From the NCBI GenBank assembly GCA_046724395.1, contig JBKOWM010000010.1, forward strand, positions 1 through 26,863: a stretch of 26,863 bases of DNA, written 5' to 3'. The notes below the pieces were generated by a model. The model was not told the origin of the DNA. It saw nothing but the letters and a program-made list of their open reading frames with translations, and made no database searches. Of this stretch, positions 7,787 to 15,001 are shown in pieces (position 1 is the stretch's first letter; each line of letters begins with the position of its first letter). This DNA is from DATAEU01 sp046724395. Its GTDB lineage: Bacteria; Actinomycetota; UBA4738; HRBIN12. The position numbers were made by a program, and so were the translations under genes.

Positions 7787-8477
7787 GGGCGGCGCTCGCG
7801 TCCTCCTTGTGGAGGACGAGCAGGCGCTCGCCGACACCGTTCGGTACAACCTCGAGCGCGAGGGGTACTCGGTCAGTAGCGCCGCCGACGGGCGAGAGGC
7901 CCTCGAGCGGTTTCGCGCCGAGTCGCCTGCCATCGTGATCCTCGACCTGATGCTGCCCGAGATGTCCGGGCTCGACGTCTGCCGGGCGATCCGAGCGGAG
8001 TCCGATGTCCCGATCATCATGGTGACCGCCAAGGACTCCGAGGCGGACAAAGTGACGGGTCTGGAGCTCGGCGCCGACGACTACGTCACCAAGCCGTTCT
8101 CCATTCGGGAGCTCGTCTCGCGCGTGCGCGCCAACCTTCGTCGCGTCCGCGTTCCTGTTTCCGAGGCGAGCGTCGAGGAGGTGCTGGCTGCCGGACCGGT
8201 GCGGATGGACGTCGGCAGACACGAGGTGACCGTCGGGGGGGAGTTCGTTGCGTTCCCCCCCAAGGAGTTCGAGTTGCTCGAGACGTTCCTGCGCCGAAAG
8301 GGACGGCTGCTGACACGCGAGTTCCTCATCGAGACGGTGTGGGGTCCCGACTACTTCGGCGATACCAAGACGCTCGACGTACACGTGAAGCGGCTGCGCC
8401 GGAAGTTCGAGACCGATCCTCACCGGCCGACGCATCTCGTGACGGTTCGCGGCCTCGGCTACAAGTTCGTCGTCTGA
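7746..8477 (+). CDS. phoB: PhoB/RegX3-like OmpR-family response regulator
   Basis: DNA-binding response regulator of 243 aa, expected partner of the divergent PhoR/SenX3-like kinase and binder of the Pho boxes. The receiver domain is at about 18-130, with acidic Glu23/Asp24, phosphoacceptor Asp67 (VILDLMLPE), Thr95 and Lys116 (VTKPF). The winged-helix effector is at about 150-243, with the recognition-helix region TLDVHVKRLRRKFE. The ATG at 7746 lies inside phoU, so translation is probably coupled. It gives about 15 unusual residues before the receiver, and no better start is visible. Closest in form to actinobacterial RegX3. The kinase and regulator genes sit at opposite ends of the pst operon rather than side by side. 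Confidence 0.93.
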   Translation: MHPTLSTSRPTPAEGGARVLLVEDEQALADTVRYNLEREGYSVSSAADGREALERFRAESPAIVILDLMLPEMSGLDVCRAIRAESDVPIIMVTAKDSEADKVTGLELGADDYVTKPFSIRELVSRVRANLRRVRVPVSEASVEEVLAAGPVRMDVGRHEVTVGGEFVAFPPKEFELLETFLRRKGRLLTREFLIETVWGPDYFGDTKTLDVHVKRLRRKFETDPHRPTHLVTVRGLGYKFVV

Positions 8478-8483
8478 CGGGCC

Positions 8484-8505
8484 GTTCACTCAGCGTTTAC
8501 CGCTG
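8484..8505 (+). promoter_or_regulatory. Candidate Pho box before ppk
   Basis: Two adjacent 11-bp direct repeats, GTTCACTCAGC (8484-8494) and GTTTACCGCTG (8495-8505), match the unit and phase of the repeats before pstS. They fill the 39-nt gap between the regulator gene and ppk, suggesting a second phosphate-responsive promoter for ppk and the genes after it. A TACCAT hexamer at 8511-8516, directly before the ATG, could be the -10. Confidence 0.7.
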
Positions 8506-8516
8506 GGAGGTACCAT

Positions 8517-10598
8517 ATGTGGCCGCCCATGGAGCCCCCGAGTTCTTCTCCGCTCCCCGCGCTCGACCGCCCGGGGCGCTTCATCAATCGGGAGCTTTCG
8601 TGGCTGTACTTCAACGCCCGCGTGCTGGCGCTGGCGGAGGACGAGCGCGTCCCGCTTCTCGAGCGCGTCAAATTCCTCTCGATCTTTGGCCGGAACCTCG
8701 ACGAGTTCTTCCAGGTCCGGGTCTCCGGGCTCCAGGAACAGGTTCAGGCCGGCGTGCAAAGCCCCTCCGTCGACGGCCTGCTTCCGAGCGAACAGCTCAT
8801 TCGCATCCGGGCCCAGTGTCTTGAGCTCGTCGAGCGTGCGGGCCAGGTTTATGCGGAGCTGAGGGTCGGACTCGAGAAGGAACGCATCCGGATCGTTGGC
8901 GCCGACGAGCTTACCGAGGTCGACCGCGCCCACCTTGATCGTGAGTTCGCCGAGGGCATCTTCCCGGTGCTCACGCCGCTGTCGGTTGACCCCGCGCATC
9001 CGTTTCCGTTCATCTCCAGCCTTTCCCTGAACCTGGCGACGACGGTGCGTGACCCGGTGACAGGGGTGAGGCGGTTCGCGCGGATCAAGGTCCCGCCGCT
9101 GCTTCCGCGATTCGTCGCCCTCCCCGAGGGAGAGCGGTACATCGCTCTCGAGGACGTCATCGCGCTGCATGTCGACGCGCTGTTCCCGGGGATGGAGGTC
9201 CTCTCGCACCACGTCTTCCGCGTCACCCGAGACGCCGACGTCGACGTCGAGGAGGACGAGGCCGAGGACCTGCTCGCCGCTGTCCAGAGCGTCCTTCGCC
9301 GTCGCCGGCGGGCGGCGAGCCCGGTGCGGCTGGAGGTCGACGGGACGATGCCGCGCGATGTTCTCGACGTTCTGCTTCGCGAGCTCGACCTCGCCGTCGA
9401 CGACGTCTACCGATGCGCCGGGCTGCTCGACGTCCGCGCGCTCGATGCGCTCCACGCGCTCGACCGGCCGGACCTCAAGGATGACGTCTGGACGGCGGTG
9501 GACGCCGTCGAACTCGACGGCGCGACCGACATCTTCGCCGCGCTTCGACGTAGGGACGTTCTCGTCCATCACCCGTATGACTCGTTTGTGACTTCGATGG
9601 AGGCATTCGTCGAGCAGGCGGCCGAGGATCCGGCGGTGCTCGCCATCAAGCAGACCCTGTACCGAACCTCCTCGCAGGAGAGCCCGATCATCCGAGCGCT
9701 AATCCGCGCCGCCGAAACTGGGAAGCAGGTGGTTGTCCTCGTCGAACTCAAGGCTCGCTTCGACGAGGAGGCCAACATCACGTACGCGCAATCACTCGAG
9801 CAGGCGGGCGTCCACGTCGCATACGGCGTCGTCGGTTTGAAGACGCACGCGAAGATCTCGCTCGTCGTCCGGCGTGAGGCAAGAGGGATCCGCCGATACG
9901 CGCACGTCGGAACCGGAAACTACAACCCGGTGACGGCCGGCCTGTACGAGGACCTCGGTTTGCTCTCTGCGGATCCAGATCTCGGCGCGGATCTGAGCGA
10001 ACTGTTCAACGCGCTGTCGGGGTACAGCCGGCAACGGCAGTACCGTCGTTTGCTCGTGGCCCCGCACTCGCTTCGCTCGCGCATGCTCGACATGATCCGG
10101 GAACAGTCGCATCCGGACGGCCGAATCGTCATGAAGATGAACAGCCTGGTCGACCCCGACGCGATCGACGCCCTCTATGCCGCTTCGCAGGCGGGGTGTG
10201 ACGTCGACCTGATCGTCCGCGGGATCTGCTGCCTGCTGCCCGGCGTCGCCGGGCTGTCCGACCGCATCCGCGTTCGATCGATCGTCGGCCGGTACCTGGA
10301 GCACTCACGGATCTTCCGATTCGGGGTGCATCAGGACCGGGCCGAGTACTACATCGGCTCGGCCGATCTCATGCCGCGGAACCTCGACCGTCGCGTCGAG
10401 GCGCTCGTGCCGGTCAGCGATGCCGCGCTCGTCGCGCGCCTGGACGAGATCCTCGACGTGGAGCTTGCGGACGACGCGCTCGCGTGGTCGCTCGCGCGAG
10501 ACGGGACGTGGAGCCGCGTCCCGCGCGCGCGGGGATTCGACTCGCAGATACGGCTGCACGAGCTCGCGTCGCTTCGTGCCGCCGAGGGGATGGTTTGA
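8517..10598 (+). CDS. ppk: Polyphosphate kinase PPK1
   Basis: Makes polyphosphate reversibly from the terminal phosphate of ATP. The 693-aa length is typical. The N-domain motif NRELSWLYFNARVLALAEDE is at 24-43 and NLDEFF follows at 60-65. The catalytic half shows HPYDSF (352-357), the autophosphorylated histidine His444 in LKTHAK, GTGNYN, and the second conserved histidine His596 in LEHSRIF. These match E. coli His435 and His592. ATG 8517 has GGGAGG 6-7 nt upstream. If TACCAT at 8511-8516 is the -10, transcription would begin inside the gene and ATG 8529 would be used instead; both lie before the conserved region. It overlaps the CYTH-CHAD gene by 4 nt. A Pho box before it suggests induction at low phosphate. 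Confidence 0.97.
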   Translation: MWPPMEPPSSSPLPALDRPGRFINRELSWLYFNARVLALAEDERVPLLERVKFLSIFGRNLDEFFQVRVSGLQEQVQAGVQSPSVDGLLPSEQLIRIRAQCLELVERAGQVYAELRVGLEKERIRIVGADELTEVDRAHLDREFAEGIFPVLTPLSVDPAHPFPFISSLSLNLATTVRDPVTGVRRFARIKVPPLLPRFVALPEGERYIALEDVIALHVDALFPGMEVLSHHVFRVTRDADVDVEEDEAEDLLAAVQSVLRRRRRAASPVRLEVDGTMPRDVLDVLLRELDLAVDDVYRCAGLLDVRALDALHALDRPDLKDDVWTAVDAVELDGATDIFAALRRRDVLVHHPYDSFVTSMEAFVEQAAEDPAVLAIKQTLYRTSSQESPIIRALIRAAETGKQVVVLVELKARFDEEANITYAQSLEQAGVHVAYGVVGLKTHAKISLVVRREARGIRRYAHVGTGNYNPVTAGLYEDLGLLSADPDLGADLSELFNALSGYSRQRQYRRLLVAPHSLRSRMLDMIREQSHPDGRIVMKMNSLVDPDAIDALYAASQAGCDVDLIVRGICCLLPGVAGLSDRIRVRSIVGRYLEHSRIFRFGVHQDRAEYYIGSADLMPRNLDRRVEALVPVSDAALVARLDEILDVELADDALAWSLARDGTWSRVPRARGFDSQIRLHELASLRAAEGMV

Positions 10599-12070
10599 CG
10601 ACGGAGCGGGAGATCAAGCTCGACGTCCGCGACGACTTCGAGATGCCGAACCTCGCGACGGCGAGCCCGGACCTCGACCTCGTCGACGGAGGCACGAGGA
10701 CGTACGAGACGACGTGGTTCGACACCGAGGACTTCCGCCTCGCGCGATGGGGCGCGAGCCTCCGCTTCCGGGATGACGAGGGCTGGACGCTGAAGCTCGC
10801 CCCCGTCATCGAGGACGGGATGCTCTTCCGCGGGGAATTTCGCTACGACGGTGAGGCCGGCACGATCCCTTCGGTCGCGGCGGACCTCGTCCGTACTTTT
10901 TCGCGAGGCGCGGAGCTCCGGCCCCGCGTCCGGGCGACGACCACCCGTCGCCGCGTGGTGCTCGGGACCAAGGATCGCCCCGCGGTCGAGGTCGTCGACG
11001 ACGCCGTGGCGGTGACTGAGGCACCGACCGGTCCGTCGCGCTTTCGTCAGATCGAGGTCGAGCTGCTCGCCGACGGCAGCGAGGTGGTCGCCCGCGACGT
11101 CGCCAGGACGCTCCGCGCTGCCGGCGCTCCGGCTGCCGCCGGCCGGCCGAAGATCGACCGCGCACTCGGCGGGCCGCCGGAGGCCGAGTTCGACGTACCG
11201 GCCGTCGCGAAGGGCTCGACGCTCGGCACGCTCGTACGGGCCGCCATCGCCGGTCCCGTCCGCGCGCTCATCTCGCACGGCCCCGGCGTGCGCCTCGGAA
11301 GTGACCCCGAGGACGTCCACAAGGCTCGCGTAGCGACCCGCCGGCTGCGCTCGAACCTCCGGACGTTCACCGAGTGGTTCGACCCCGAGTGGGCGGACGA
11401 CCTTCGCGCGGAGCTCGGCTGGCTCGCCGACGACCTGGGCGCCGTCCGCGACGCGGACGTCATGCTCGCACGCCTGAGCGACGAGGCCGAAGGGCTTGCG
11501 GACGATGATCGGACGGCGGGGACTGCGCTGCTCGACGAGCTCGCCGTGGCGCGCACGGACGCGCGCGAGCGGCTTCTCGCGTCGACGGCGACGGAGCGCT
11601 ATGAGCGGCTTCTCGACCGGCTGGTCGCAGCGGCGCGGGAGCCGGCGGTACGTAGCGGGGCGGACGTCCCCGCCGAGGCCGCCGCGGCACTCGTCGAGGC
11701 GCCATGGGCCAGGCTCCGTCGCGCTGTCCACCGGGCGAGCGCATCCGCCGATCCGGCGGCGCTGCATCGCGTGCGGATCCGGGCAAAGCGGGTGCGCTAC
11801 GCGGCGGAGGCGGTCCAGCCGGCGTTCGGCGGCCGGGCCAGGACGTTCGCCAACCTCGCAACGAATCTGCAGGACGTGCTCGGCGAGCACCACGACGCCG
11901 TCGTCCTCGAGGGCTGGCTCCGCGACGCGGGCGCCAGAACCCGCGCCCGGCGGGCGTTCGTCGCGGGCGAGCTCGCCGCGCGGCAGCGTCAGGCCGCGCA
12001 GATCGCCGCCGCCGCATGGCCCGAGGCGTGGCGATCGCTGTCGCGCCGGCGCAACCTTTTCTGGACGTGA
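10595..12070 (+). CDS. CYTH-CHAD domain protein (polyphosphate-associated)
   Basis: A 491-aa protein with an N-terminal CYTH (triphosphate tunnel) domain, residues 1 to about 185, and a C-terminal CHAD domain, about 205-480. The CYTH signature ExExK is Glu4-Glu6-Lys8 (EREIK). Further basic and acidic strands (RFRDDEG, KLAP) suit a triphosphate-binding tunnel. CHAD is a helical domain known to bind polyphosphate; its two histidine-containing basic helices are here as VHKARVATRRLRS and LHRVRIRAKRVRY. Likely roles are inorganic triphosphatase activity and tethering to polyphosphate granules. The start is a TTG overlapping the ppk stop (TTTGA), with GAGGGG about 8 nt upstream; the frame is open earlier but only within ppk. 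Operonic with ppk, which supports the role. Confidence 0.9.
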   Translation: MTTEREIKLDVRDDFEMPNLATASPDLDLVDGGTRTYETTWFDTEDFRLARWGASLRFRDDEGWTLKLAPVIEDGMLFRGEFRYDGEAGTIPSVAADLVRTFSRGAELRPRVRATTTRRRVVLGTKDRPAVEVVDDAVAVTEAPTGPSRFRQIEVELLADGSEVVARDVARTLRAAGAPAAAGRPKIDRALGGPPEAEFDVPAVAKGSTLGTLVRAAIAGPVRALISHGPGVRLGSDPEDVHKARVATRRLRSNLRTFTEWFDPEWADDLRAELGWLADDLGAVRDADVMLARLSDEAEGLADDDRTAGTALLDELAVARTDARERLLASTATERYERLLDRLVAAAREPAVRSGADVPAEAAAALVEAPWARLRRAVHRASASADPAALHRVRIRAKRVRYAAEAVQPAFGGRARTFANLATNLQDVLGEHHDAVVLEGWLRDAGARTRARRAFVAGELAARQRQAAQIAAAAWPEAWRSLSRRRNLFWT

Positions 12071-12080
12071 CATCCTGCCA

Positions 12081-12482
12081 GTGACGCGGCGAGAACTGGT
12101 CCGGGCGGCGGGAGGCGTCGTGATGCGTCCGGGCGCCGAGATGCAGATCCTGCTCGTGCACCGGCCCCGATACGACGACTGGAGCCTGCCGAAGGGAAAG
12201 CTCTCGCCCGGCGAGACGGAGGCCGACGCCGCGATGCGGGAGGTCCTCGAGGAGACCGGCTACGACGTGCGGCTCCTCGGCGAGCTCGGCCGCGTGCGGT
12301 ACGTCGACTCGCGTGGACGGGACAAGCAGGTCGTCTACTACGCGATGGAGCCGACCGGCGAGTCGACCTTCGAGCCCGGCGACGAGGTGGATGTCGTGCG
12401 ATGGGTGGCGGCGTCGGACGCGGCGCGCGTCCTTTCGTACGAGCGCGACGCCCGCATCGTCGCCAGGGCGATCCGCGGATGA
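12081..12482 (+). CDS. Nudix hydrolase, MutT1-like N-terminal half
   Basis: A 133-aa Nudix enzyme, predicted to hydrolyse nucleoside diphosphate-linked substrates such as 8-oxo-dGTP or diadenosine polyphosphates. The Nudix box is complete: Gly39, Glu45, then R53-E54-V-L-E57-E58-T-G60-Y. PRYDDWSLPKGKL just before it is the form seen in MutT1 and Ap4A-hydrolase-like proteins. The GTG at 12081, 10 nt after the CYTH-CHAD stop, is the best start although its ribosome site is weak. The stop overlaps the SixA-like gene by 4 nt (ATGA). In mycobacteria MutT1 is a Nudix-histidine phosphatase fusion encoded beside ppk; here the two domains are separate genes in the same order. Substrate is inferred. Confidence 0.9.
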   Translation: MTRRELVRAAGGVVMRPGAEMQILLVHRPRYDDWSLPKGKLSPGETEADAAMREVLEETGYDVRLLGELGRVRYVDSRGRDKQVVYYAMEPTGESTFEPGDEVDVVRWVAASDAARVLSYERDARIVARAIRG

Positions 12483-12964
12483 GCCAGGCGCCCCGATCGC
12501 GCGTCTACCTCGTCCGCCACGCGAAGGCCGGCGATCGCGACGCCTGGACCGAGGCCGACGATTTGCGGCCGCTCACGAAGAGAGGTCGGCGCCAGGCCGA
12601 GGCTCTCGTGCGGCTGCTCGACGGCGCGCCGATCGGCCGCATCGCTTCGAGCCCGCACGTGCGCTGCGTGCAGACCGTCCGACCGCTTGCGCTCGATCGT
12701 CAGCTGCCGCTCGAGCTGTCGGAGGACCTCGCCGAGGGGACGCCGATTCGGCGCGCAATGGCCCTTCTGGAAGGCAACGGCGAGACGTCGGCGGTGTTCT
12801 GCAGCCACGGCGACATCGTACCGGCGCTCGTGCTTGGACTTGCGGAGCAGGGGATGACGATCGATGGCGACCGCGATTGGAAGAAGGGATCCGTGTGGGT
12901 CCTCGAACGTCAAGACGGCCGGTTCGTCCGCGCCAAGTACGTGGCGCCGCCGAGGGAGGGATGA
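12479..12964 (+). CDS. SixA-type histidine phosphatase, MutT1-like C-terminal half
   Basis: A 161-aa histidine-phosphatase-superfamily protein. The RHG-type motif is VRHAKAGDRDAW, with nucleophile His14 in RHAK as in SixA. A second arginine lies in SSPHVRCVQT (Arg63) and the second catalytic histidine is His110 (CSHGD). SixA enzymes remove phosphate from phosphohistidine. The equivalent domain of mycobacterial MutT1 works with its Nudix domain on the nucleotide product. The ATG is in the ATGA overlap with the Nudix gene, so the two products are probably made together and may form a complex. Either a phosphohistidine or a nucleotide role is possible. It ends the phosphate/polyphosphate gene run. 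Confidence 0.9.
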   Translation: MSQAPRSRVYLVRHAKAGDRDAWTEADDLRPLTKRGRRQAEALVRLLDGAPIGRIASSPHVRCVQTVRPLALDRQLPLELSEDLAEGTPIRRAMALLEGNGETSAVFCSHGDIVPALVLGLAEQGMTIDGDRDWKKGSVWVLERQDGRFVRAKYVAPPREG

Positions 12965-13027
12965 GCACAGCCACGAACGTTCATCCCCGGGTCGGCGCGC
13001 CGTTGCCCGACGGTCACCTTCGCCGGG

Positions 13028-13033
13028 CACACT
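13028..13033 (+). promoter_or_regulatory. Possible -10 (CACACT) for the zinc-ribbon gene
   Basis: CACACT stands exactly 6 nt before GTG 13040, the same geometry as at corA, ispH, the HesB-like gene and pucR. It lacks the usual initial T, so it is the weakest of the set. Confidence 0.3.
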
Positions 13034-13039
13034 CCGACC

Positions 13040-13183
13040 GTGGACCGCGTCTACGTCCTGGCGGATTGTCCCGAGTGCCGGGGGGTTCGGACCGTCGTCA
13101 TGGACGTCTGCTACGTCTGCTTCGCCGAGTTCGGTGAGCGAGCCGACGACGAGCTCGCCGACGAGCTGGCCCCGCGCGAGTAG
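13040..13183 (+). CDS. Small zinc-ribbon-like protein
   Basis: A 47-aa frame between the sixA-like gene and corA. It contains two CxxC pairs (Cys10-x2-Cys13 in CPEC and Cys24-x2-Cys27 in CYVC) 10 residues apart, a compact zinc-ribbon or rubredoxin-like knuckle, followed by an acidic tail (ADDELADEL). No named family is recognised. The start chosen is GTG 13040; it has no ribosome site, but a possible -10 lies 6 nt upstream, which would give a leaderless message as for its neighbour corA. Support is the regular cysteine spacing and the fit of the frame to the gap. A competing 58-codon frame from 12961 is Arg-rich and looks spurious. Confidence 0.6.
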   Translation: MDRVYVLADCPECRGVRTVVMDVCYVCFAEFGERADDELADELAPRE

Positions 13184-13219
13184 ACACGGACCTCGACGCG
13201 CCGTTCGAGCTTCCCGGGA

Positions 13220-13225
13220 TACGCT
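13220..13225 (+). promoter_or_regulatory. -10 element (TACGCT) for leaderless corA
   Basis: TACGCT fits the TANNNT -10 consensus and ends 6 nt before the GTG at 13232. Transcription would begin at or next to the start codon, giving a leaderless message. No ribosome site precedes the GTG, which agrees. Confidence 0.6.
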
Positions 13226-13231
13226 CCGCCC

Positions 13232-14200
13232 GTGATCACGTGCCGCGAAGTGAAGGACGGCTCCGTCGGCGGCGAGAGCCCGTTCGACCCCGGCGCGATC
13301 GCGACCGCGTTGAAGACCGGCTGCCACGTCTGGCTCGACGTGACGAACCCCGCCCCCGACGAACTCAACGAGTTGCAGCGGACCTTCGACCTCCACGAGC
13401 TCGCGATCGAGGACACGTTGCTGTGGGGTCAGCGCTCGAAGCTCGAGCTCTACGAGCACTACGTCTTCGTCGTCCTGCATGGGCTCTGGCTCGGTCCCGA
13501 CGATCGCCTCGTCGACAGCGAGATCCACCTGTTCGCCTCGCCGAAGGGGTACGTCATCACGGTCCGACGCGAGCCCGCCTTCGACCTGAAGCCCGTGGCG
13601 CGTCGGATGCCGGGTCACCGGGAGGCCGCGGCCGAGGGGATCGCGTATCTCCTGTACGTGATCCTGGACGAGATCGTCGACGGTTACCTGACGGTCGTCG
13701 ACCGGTTCGAGGACCTGACGGACAACATCGAGGATCGTGTCTTCGAGGAGGATGGCCAGGGCGGGGTGCAGGAGGATATCTTCCGGCTGAAGCGCGAGGT
13801 CGTTCGCTTCCGGCGGCTCGCGATGCCGGTTCGGGAGGTCGTCGACCTTCTCTACGAGTCGAGCACCGTCGTGACGCCGCCGCTTCGCCCCTACTATCGA
13901 GACGTGCTCGATCACGTCATCCGGGCCAGCGAGCTGATCGACAACATTCGGGACCTGCTGACATCCGCGCTGGAGTCGCAGCTCGCGCGCGTCTCCAACC
14001 GACTGAACGAGGTGATGAAGCAGCTGACGGCATGGGCCGGGATCATCCTCGTTCCCACCCTCATCGCCGGCATCTACGGCATGAACTTCGTCCACATGCC
14101 GGAGCTGTCGTGGACGCTCGGCTACCCCCTCGCCCTGGGATTCATGGCCGCGACCGCGGGGGCTCTGTACCTCATGTTCAAGCGACGAGGATGGCTCTGA
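13232..14200 (+). CDS. corA: CorA-family Mg2+ (divalent metal) channel
   Basis: A 322-aa CorA protein carrying Mg2+ or related divalent ions across the membrane as a pentamer. The N-terminal 250 residues form the cytoplasmic alpha/beta domain and long stalk helix. Two membrane helices follow at about 266-286 and 295-315, with the selectivity motif GMN at 283-285 (YGMNFVHMPE) at the end of the first. The C-terminus KRRGWL is basic and cytoplasmic, as expected. GTG 13232 is supported by the -10 six nt upstream and a sensible N-terminus. The stop overlaps the next start by one base (TGATG). The substrate could be Mg2+, Co2+ or Zn2+; sequence alone does not decide. Confidence 0.95.
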   Translation: MITCREVKDGSVGGESPFDPGAIATALKTGCHVWLDVTNPAPDELNELQRTFDLHELAIEDTLLWGQRSKLELYEHYVFVVLHGLWLGPDDRLVDSEIHLFASPKGYVITVRREPAFDLKPVARRMPGHREAAAEGIAYLLYVILDEIVDGYLTVVDRFEDLTDNIEDRVFEEDGQGGVQEDIFRLKREVVRFRRLAMPVREVVDLLYESSTVVTPPLRPYYRDVLDHVIRASELIDNIRDLLTSALESQLARVSNRLNEVMKQLTAWAGIILVPTLIAGIYGMNFVHMPELSWTLGYPLALGFMAATAGALYLMFKRRGWL

Positions 14201-14529
14201 TGTGCCGGGCGCTGAAGGTCCTCTGCGTCGCCCCCGATGGCGACCGGCTGGCGGCGCTCAAACGCGCCGCTGTGAGCGCCGAGTGGGAGCTCGCGCCGGG
14301 CGCCGCCGACGAGGCGTCCGCGCTCGAACAACTGGAGGCCGAGCACCCGCACGTCGTGGTGGTCGTCGGCGAGCTCGACGGCTTCGTCGTGGAGGCGCGC
14401 CGACGATATCCGTTCCTTCGTATCCTCACGGACCGCGCGTCCGCCGATGCGACGGCCGTCATCGACGACCTCGGCGATGTTCGCGAGGCCGTCAAGGCGG
14501 TGCAGCGTCCGGCCGGCCCGATCACGTAA
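14200..14529 (+). CDS. Receiver-like protein coupled to corA, function unknown
   Basis: A 109-aa protein of unknown role. Its pattern of hydrophobic strands and helices (LKVLCVAPDGDRLAAL, HVVVVVGE, YPFLRILTDR, and a final helix DLGDVREAVKAV) resembles a response-regulator receiver fold. The phosphoacceptor aspartate is not conserved: the expected strand 3 ends in GELDG. It would therefore be an atypical receiver, if it is one. The ATG overlaps the corA stop (TGATG) and a GAGG lies upstream; ATG 14191 in the same frame is an alternative giving three more residues. Coupling to corA suggests a part in metal transport or its control, but nothing in the sequence proves it. Confidence 0.65.
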   Translation: MCRALKVLCVAPDGDRLAALKRAAVSAEWELAPGAADEASALEQLEAEHPHVVVVVGELDGFVVEARRRYPFLRILTDRASADATAVIDDLGDVREAVKAVQRPAGPIT

Positions 14530-14535
14530 CGGCCT

Positions 14536-14556
14536 GCGGGTCCCGCCGCCACCCGC
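14536..14556. terminator. Weak hairpin between convergent genes
   Basis: GCGGGT (14536-14541) pairs with ACCCGC (14551-14556) around a 9-nt loop, in the gap between the corA operon and the converging lysozyme-like gene. There is no U-tract on either strand, so intrinsic termination is doubtful. Confidence 0.3.
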
Positions 14557-14572
14557 CGCAGATCAACCGCCG

Positions 14573-15001
14573 CTAAGCGCAGGACCACGCACTCCACCCG
14601 TTCACGTGTGCCATGCGAACCGACACGATCGCGTTCGCCCGGCCGTTGTAGGCCCAGACGCCGGGAAACCCGAACGTCTGGGCGCGCGTCGGCCAGTACG
14701 CGACCGCCTGCTGGAAGACCCCCGCGTTTCCGGAGGCGTACGCCCGGGGGTCGAGATGCGACTCGCACCGAGCCACCGAGAGCGCCTTGTCCGGCCCCCC
14801 GGCGACGGTCCACCGGCGCGCAGCGCATCGGATGAGTCTTTTGAGCTGGTACGTGCTGTGTCGCCACCGATAATCGCAGACCCAGTCCTTGACCTCGTTG
14901 CCCCCTCCCGCCGATGCGGACGGCGCTGACAACGCGAACAGCATCGAGATTCCGAGCGCCGCGGCCGCGATCCCGCGGCGCCGTCGAGTCGATCTTCGCA
15001 T
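14573..15001 (-). CDS. Secreted lysozyme/transglycosylase-like protein
   Basis: A 142-aa protein with a Sec signal peptide (RRSTRRRRG, a hydrophobic core at 11-25, and a likely cut after SAPSASA at 31). The mature part looks like a small goose-type lysozyme / lytic transglycosylase. ARCESHLDP carries the probable catalytic Glu80, then GNAGVFQQA (the usual GLFQ-type motif) and a helical end with WAYNGRANA and GWSAW. Four or so cysteines in the mature part could form disulfides. It would cut or remodel peptidoglycan outside the membrane. The frame is open far upstream, but only ATG 15001 begins at the signal peptide; a GAGG lies 13 nt upstream. GTG 15013 is an alternative. It follows an unusually long, structured leader. 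Confidence 0.85.
   Translation of the reverse strand: MRRSTRRRRGIAAAALGISMLFALSAPSASAGGGNEVKDWVCDYRWRHSTYQLKRLIRCAARRWTVAGGPDKALSVARCESHLDPRAYASGNAGVFQQAVAYWPTRAQTFGFPGVWAYNGRANAIVSVRMAHVNGWSAWSCA

Noticed and set aside
12961..13137. 58-codon frame starting in the sixA-like stop (ATGA)
   Set aside because: GGAGGG touches the ATG with no spacing, the product is dominated by Arg, Gly and Pro, and it overlaps the better zinc-ribbon frame.
12338..14095. Minus-strand open frame of 585 codons opposite sixA and corA
   Set aside because: CorA and SixA signatures are intact on the plus strand; this frame is their complement and has no recognisable domain.
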